Assembly (NCBI GenBank): GCA_016719565.1
Contig: JADJYU010000010.1
Span: 248,001 to 312,000, forward strand
Source of the DNA: Ignavibacteria bacterium
GTDB lineage: Bacteria > Bacteroidota > Ignavibacteria > Tepidaquicellales > Tepidaquicellaceae
Reading direction: 5' to 3'
DNA length: 64,000 nt
Shown: positions 62,437 through 64,000 of the stretch, piece after piece
Numbering within the stretch: position 1 is the first letter of the stretch
Layout: the number at the start of each line of letters is the position of its first letter
Notes under the pieces: model-generated
The model's input: only the letters and a program-made list of their open reading frames with translations
What the model was told of the DNA's origin: nothing
Databases searched by the model: none
Made by a program: the position numbers and the translations under genes

Positions 62437-64000
62437 ATGAAAATATTTTTACTGATAATTTTTATATTTGCAGTTAATATTTCTTACTCACAGGAAAATA
62501 TAAATTCTGTTTTAGATCTTACATTATCATACAGAGGTCTTGAGAAAGAAGACATAACAATTCCCGTTAACTTTGACAAAGACAAGACGCCTGTCAACAA
62601 TTCTAAATTACTGCTGCCGCTTGTCCGTGAACTAATGACTGAGCCGTTAGCATCAATAGAATTTGCAGGCCAAGCAAATGATCTGAGCAGTCTTGATCTG
62701 CGTGAACTTTTCACTGAGCTTATTAAAATCAAAGACCCTGAGTTTAAGACAGAGAATATTCAGAGATCAGTTTTGAACATTAAAAAACCTGATGACCTTT
62801 TTAGCGAACTAATTAAATTCTGTTCAGAAAAAACTAAAGAGAGTAATAACACTGCTAAGAAATTTTCCCCGACTGAACGCGCCTTCATTTCGAAAAATTT
62901 ATTCTCCATTATTTCAGAAAGCGAATCTTCAACAAACGGTAAATCGGACGAGGAAAATAATTCCGATATATTTAAATTCAACCGGGCGAGAGACTCTTCG
63001 ATCGCTGTTTCGAAAACTACACTGGATTTACTCTCTGCAAAATATTCAGAAGAAATTATCAGTGAAGGTATCAGAGATTTGAATTTCTGCGCTGCGGTAT
63101 TTGAAATGCTGTTGAACTCCTCAGCAGGTCTTAAAAAAGCAGATACAGAATTTATAAATGATGAATATGTATCGGGTGATTTTTTATTTTATTATAATGA
63201 AAATAATATCAGGATAGCTGTTGGAGGAAACGGAAAGAATATTTATAACGGTCATTTTGATTTTATAATTGATACCGGAGGAGATGATGTTTATAATGTG
63301 AATAAGTCCGGCAGTAAAAATTTATTCACAGGTAACTTCAGCTGTATTATAGATTTATCCGGCAATGATCTTTATACTTCAAAAGATAATTTCACACTTG
63401 CCGGTTCTTCTTTTTCATCAGGATTTATATTTGATGCAGACGGTGATGACACTTACCGCGGAAAGAATACTTCACTCGGCTCAGCGCTATTCGGCACAGG
63501 GATTCTCTGGGATCTGAAAGGTAATGATATTTATCAGGCGGATAAATTTTCAACAGGCGCGGCAGCATTCGGTTACGGGATACTTTCAGATACAGAAGGA
63601 AATGATGTGTATATTGCTAATTCATATTCACAGGGATTTGGAATGACCAGAGGAATTGGAGTGATATCCGACAGAAAAGGAAATGACTCTTACCTGATCG
63701 ATGCGCGTTCACTGGATATCGGAAGATATGAAGATCATTATGTTTCTATGAGTCAGGGTTACGGACTCGGACTTCGGCCATATTATGCCGGCGGGATAGG
63801 AATGATCATAGAAGGAGAAGGCAATGACATTTATAACACGGATATTTTCGGACAGGGCGGAGCTTACTGGTATGCGCTTGGAATTATTTCTGATAATTCA
63901 GGGAATGATAAATATAATTCCTATCAGTATGCTCAGGGCGCGGGGATACATCTTGCCGTTGGAATTCTCTATGACAGATCCGGCTGGGATTTTTATTCTT
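62437..64000 (+). CDS. Secreted GNDxY-repeat protein (3' partial)
   Basis: The frame is open from the ATG at 62437 to the window edge (521 codons). It begins with a signal peptide (KIFLLIIFIFAVNISYSQEN), then a helical domain of about 250 residues, then from about residue 270 a series of repeats around G(G/N)DxY, such as DTGGDDVYNVN, DLSGNDLYTSK, DADGDDTYRGK, DLKGNDIYQAD and DTEGNDVYIAN. Glycine-rich stretches of the form SQGFGMTRGIGVISD link them. The pattern suggests a repeating solenoid with acidic calcium-like sites; function is unknown. No homologue is named here. Confidence 0.7.
   Translation, partial: MKIFLLIIFIFAVNISYSQENINSVLDLTLSYRGLEKEDITIPVNFDKDKTPVNNSKLLLPLVRELMTEPLASIEFAGQANDLSSLDLRELFTELIKIKDPEFKTENIQRSVLNIKKPDDLFSELIKFCSEKTKESNNTAKKFSPTERAFISKNLFSIISESESSTNGKSDEENNSDIFKFNRARDSSIAVSKTTLDLLSAKYSEEIISEGIRDLNFCAAVFEMLLNSSAGLKKADTEFINDEYVSGDFLFYYNENNIRIAVGGNGKNIYNGHFDFIIDTGGDDVYNVNKSGSKNLFTGNFSCIIDLSGNDLYTSKDNFTLAGSSFSSGFIFDADGDDTYRGKNTSLGSALFGTGILWDLKGNDIYQADKFSTGAAAFGYGILSDTEGNDVYIANSYSQGFGMTRGIGVISDRKGNDSYLIDARSLDIGRYEDHYVSMSQGYGLGLRPYYAGGIGMIIEGEGNDIYNTDIFGQGGAYWYALGIISDNSGNDKYNSYQYAQGAGIHLAVGILYDRSGWDFYS

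Noticed and set aside
62484..62981. Two minus-strand frames of 82 and 73 codons
   Set aside because: They are antisense to the clearly coding GNDxY-repeat gene and lack any feature.
1..64000. tRNA or rRNA genes
   Set aside because: I looked for T-arm-like and cloverleaf patterns in the gaps and saw none; the gaps are too AT-rich.

Overview
The window looks like a chromosomal segment of a low-GC member of the Ignavibacteria/Bacteroidota lineage. The evidence is at least eleven secreted proteins ending in a type IX secretion (T9SS) sorting domain with the YPNPFNP signature, -7 promoter boxes of the TAnnTTTG type, sparse Shine-Dalgarno signals and many TTG starts. The species cannot be named from the sequence.

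Layout. 1-4.2 kb: two in-frame outer-membrane barrels, a diheme cytochrome c lipoprotein and nuoKL. 4.3-14.3 kb: a CMD-fold protein, an LptF/G permease, DUF3467, a PfkB kinase, recO, an HtrA protease, two small T9SS proteins, a propeller lipoprotein, a thioesterase and arginase. 14.3-24.8 kb, all minus strand: a close-packed run mlaE-pyrB-pyrC-parA-valS, then a CorC-type protein, nuoI, two T9SS proteins and a TPR protein. 24.9-29.1 kb, plus strand: purine nucleoside phosphorylase, tatD, DUF4190, dut, rsmI and corA. 29.1-36.2 kb: an aminotransferase/sulfotransferase pair, purM, lysine 6-aminotransferase and an iron block fur-feoA-feoB. 36.2-40.9 kb, minus strand: ychF, a DGK1-type kinase, ftsH, hpt and rpsU.

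From 40.9 kb the character changes to an accessory, repeat-rich surface-protein region. It starts with a gene-poor 2 kb holding a single-register 21-bp repeat array and hairpin repeats. Then come T9SS cargo genes (M28 and M14 peptidases, SBBP and YCF48 propellers, FG-GAP protein), an acyl-CoA ligase and SDR pair, a dense hairpin array at 53.4-53.9 kb, a decayed sorting-domain relic and an IS110-family element. Upstream of its transposase is a two-domain structured segment that fits a bridge RNA. The window ends inside a large secreted protein with GNDxY repeats.

Four genes (valS twice, rsmI, feoB, transposase) carry one-base losses in short A/T runs; the same error type recurs, which suggests indel errors in the assembly, so these genes are probably intact in the cell. 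The strongest hunting targets are the putative bridge RNA, the 21-bp array, the hairpin family and the evidence for shuffling of T9SS sorting-domain cassettes.
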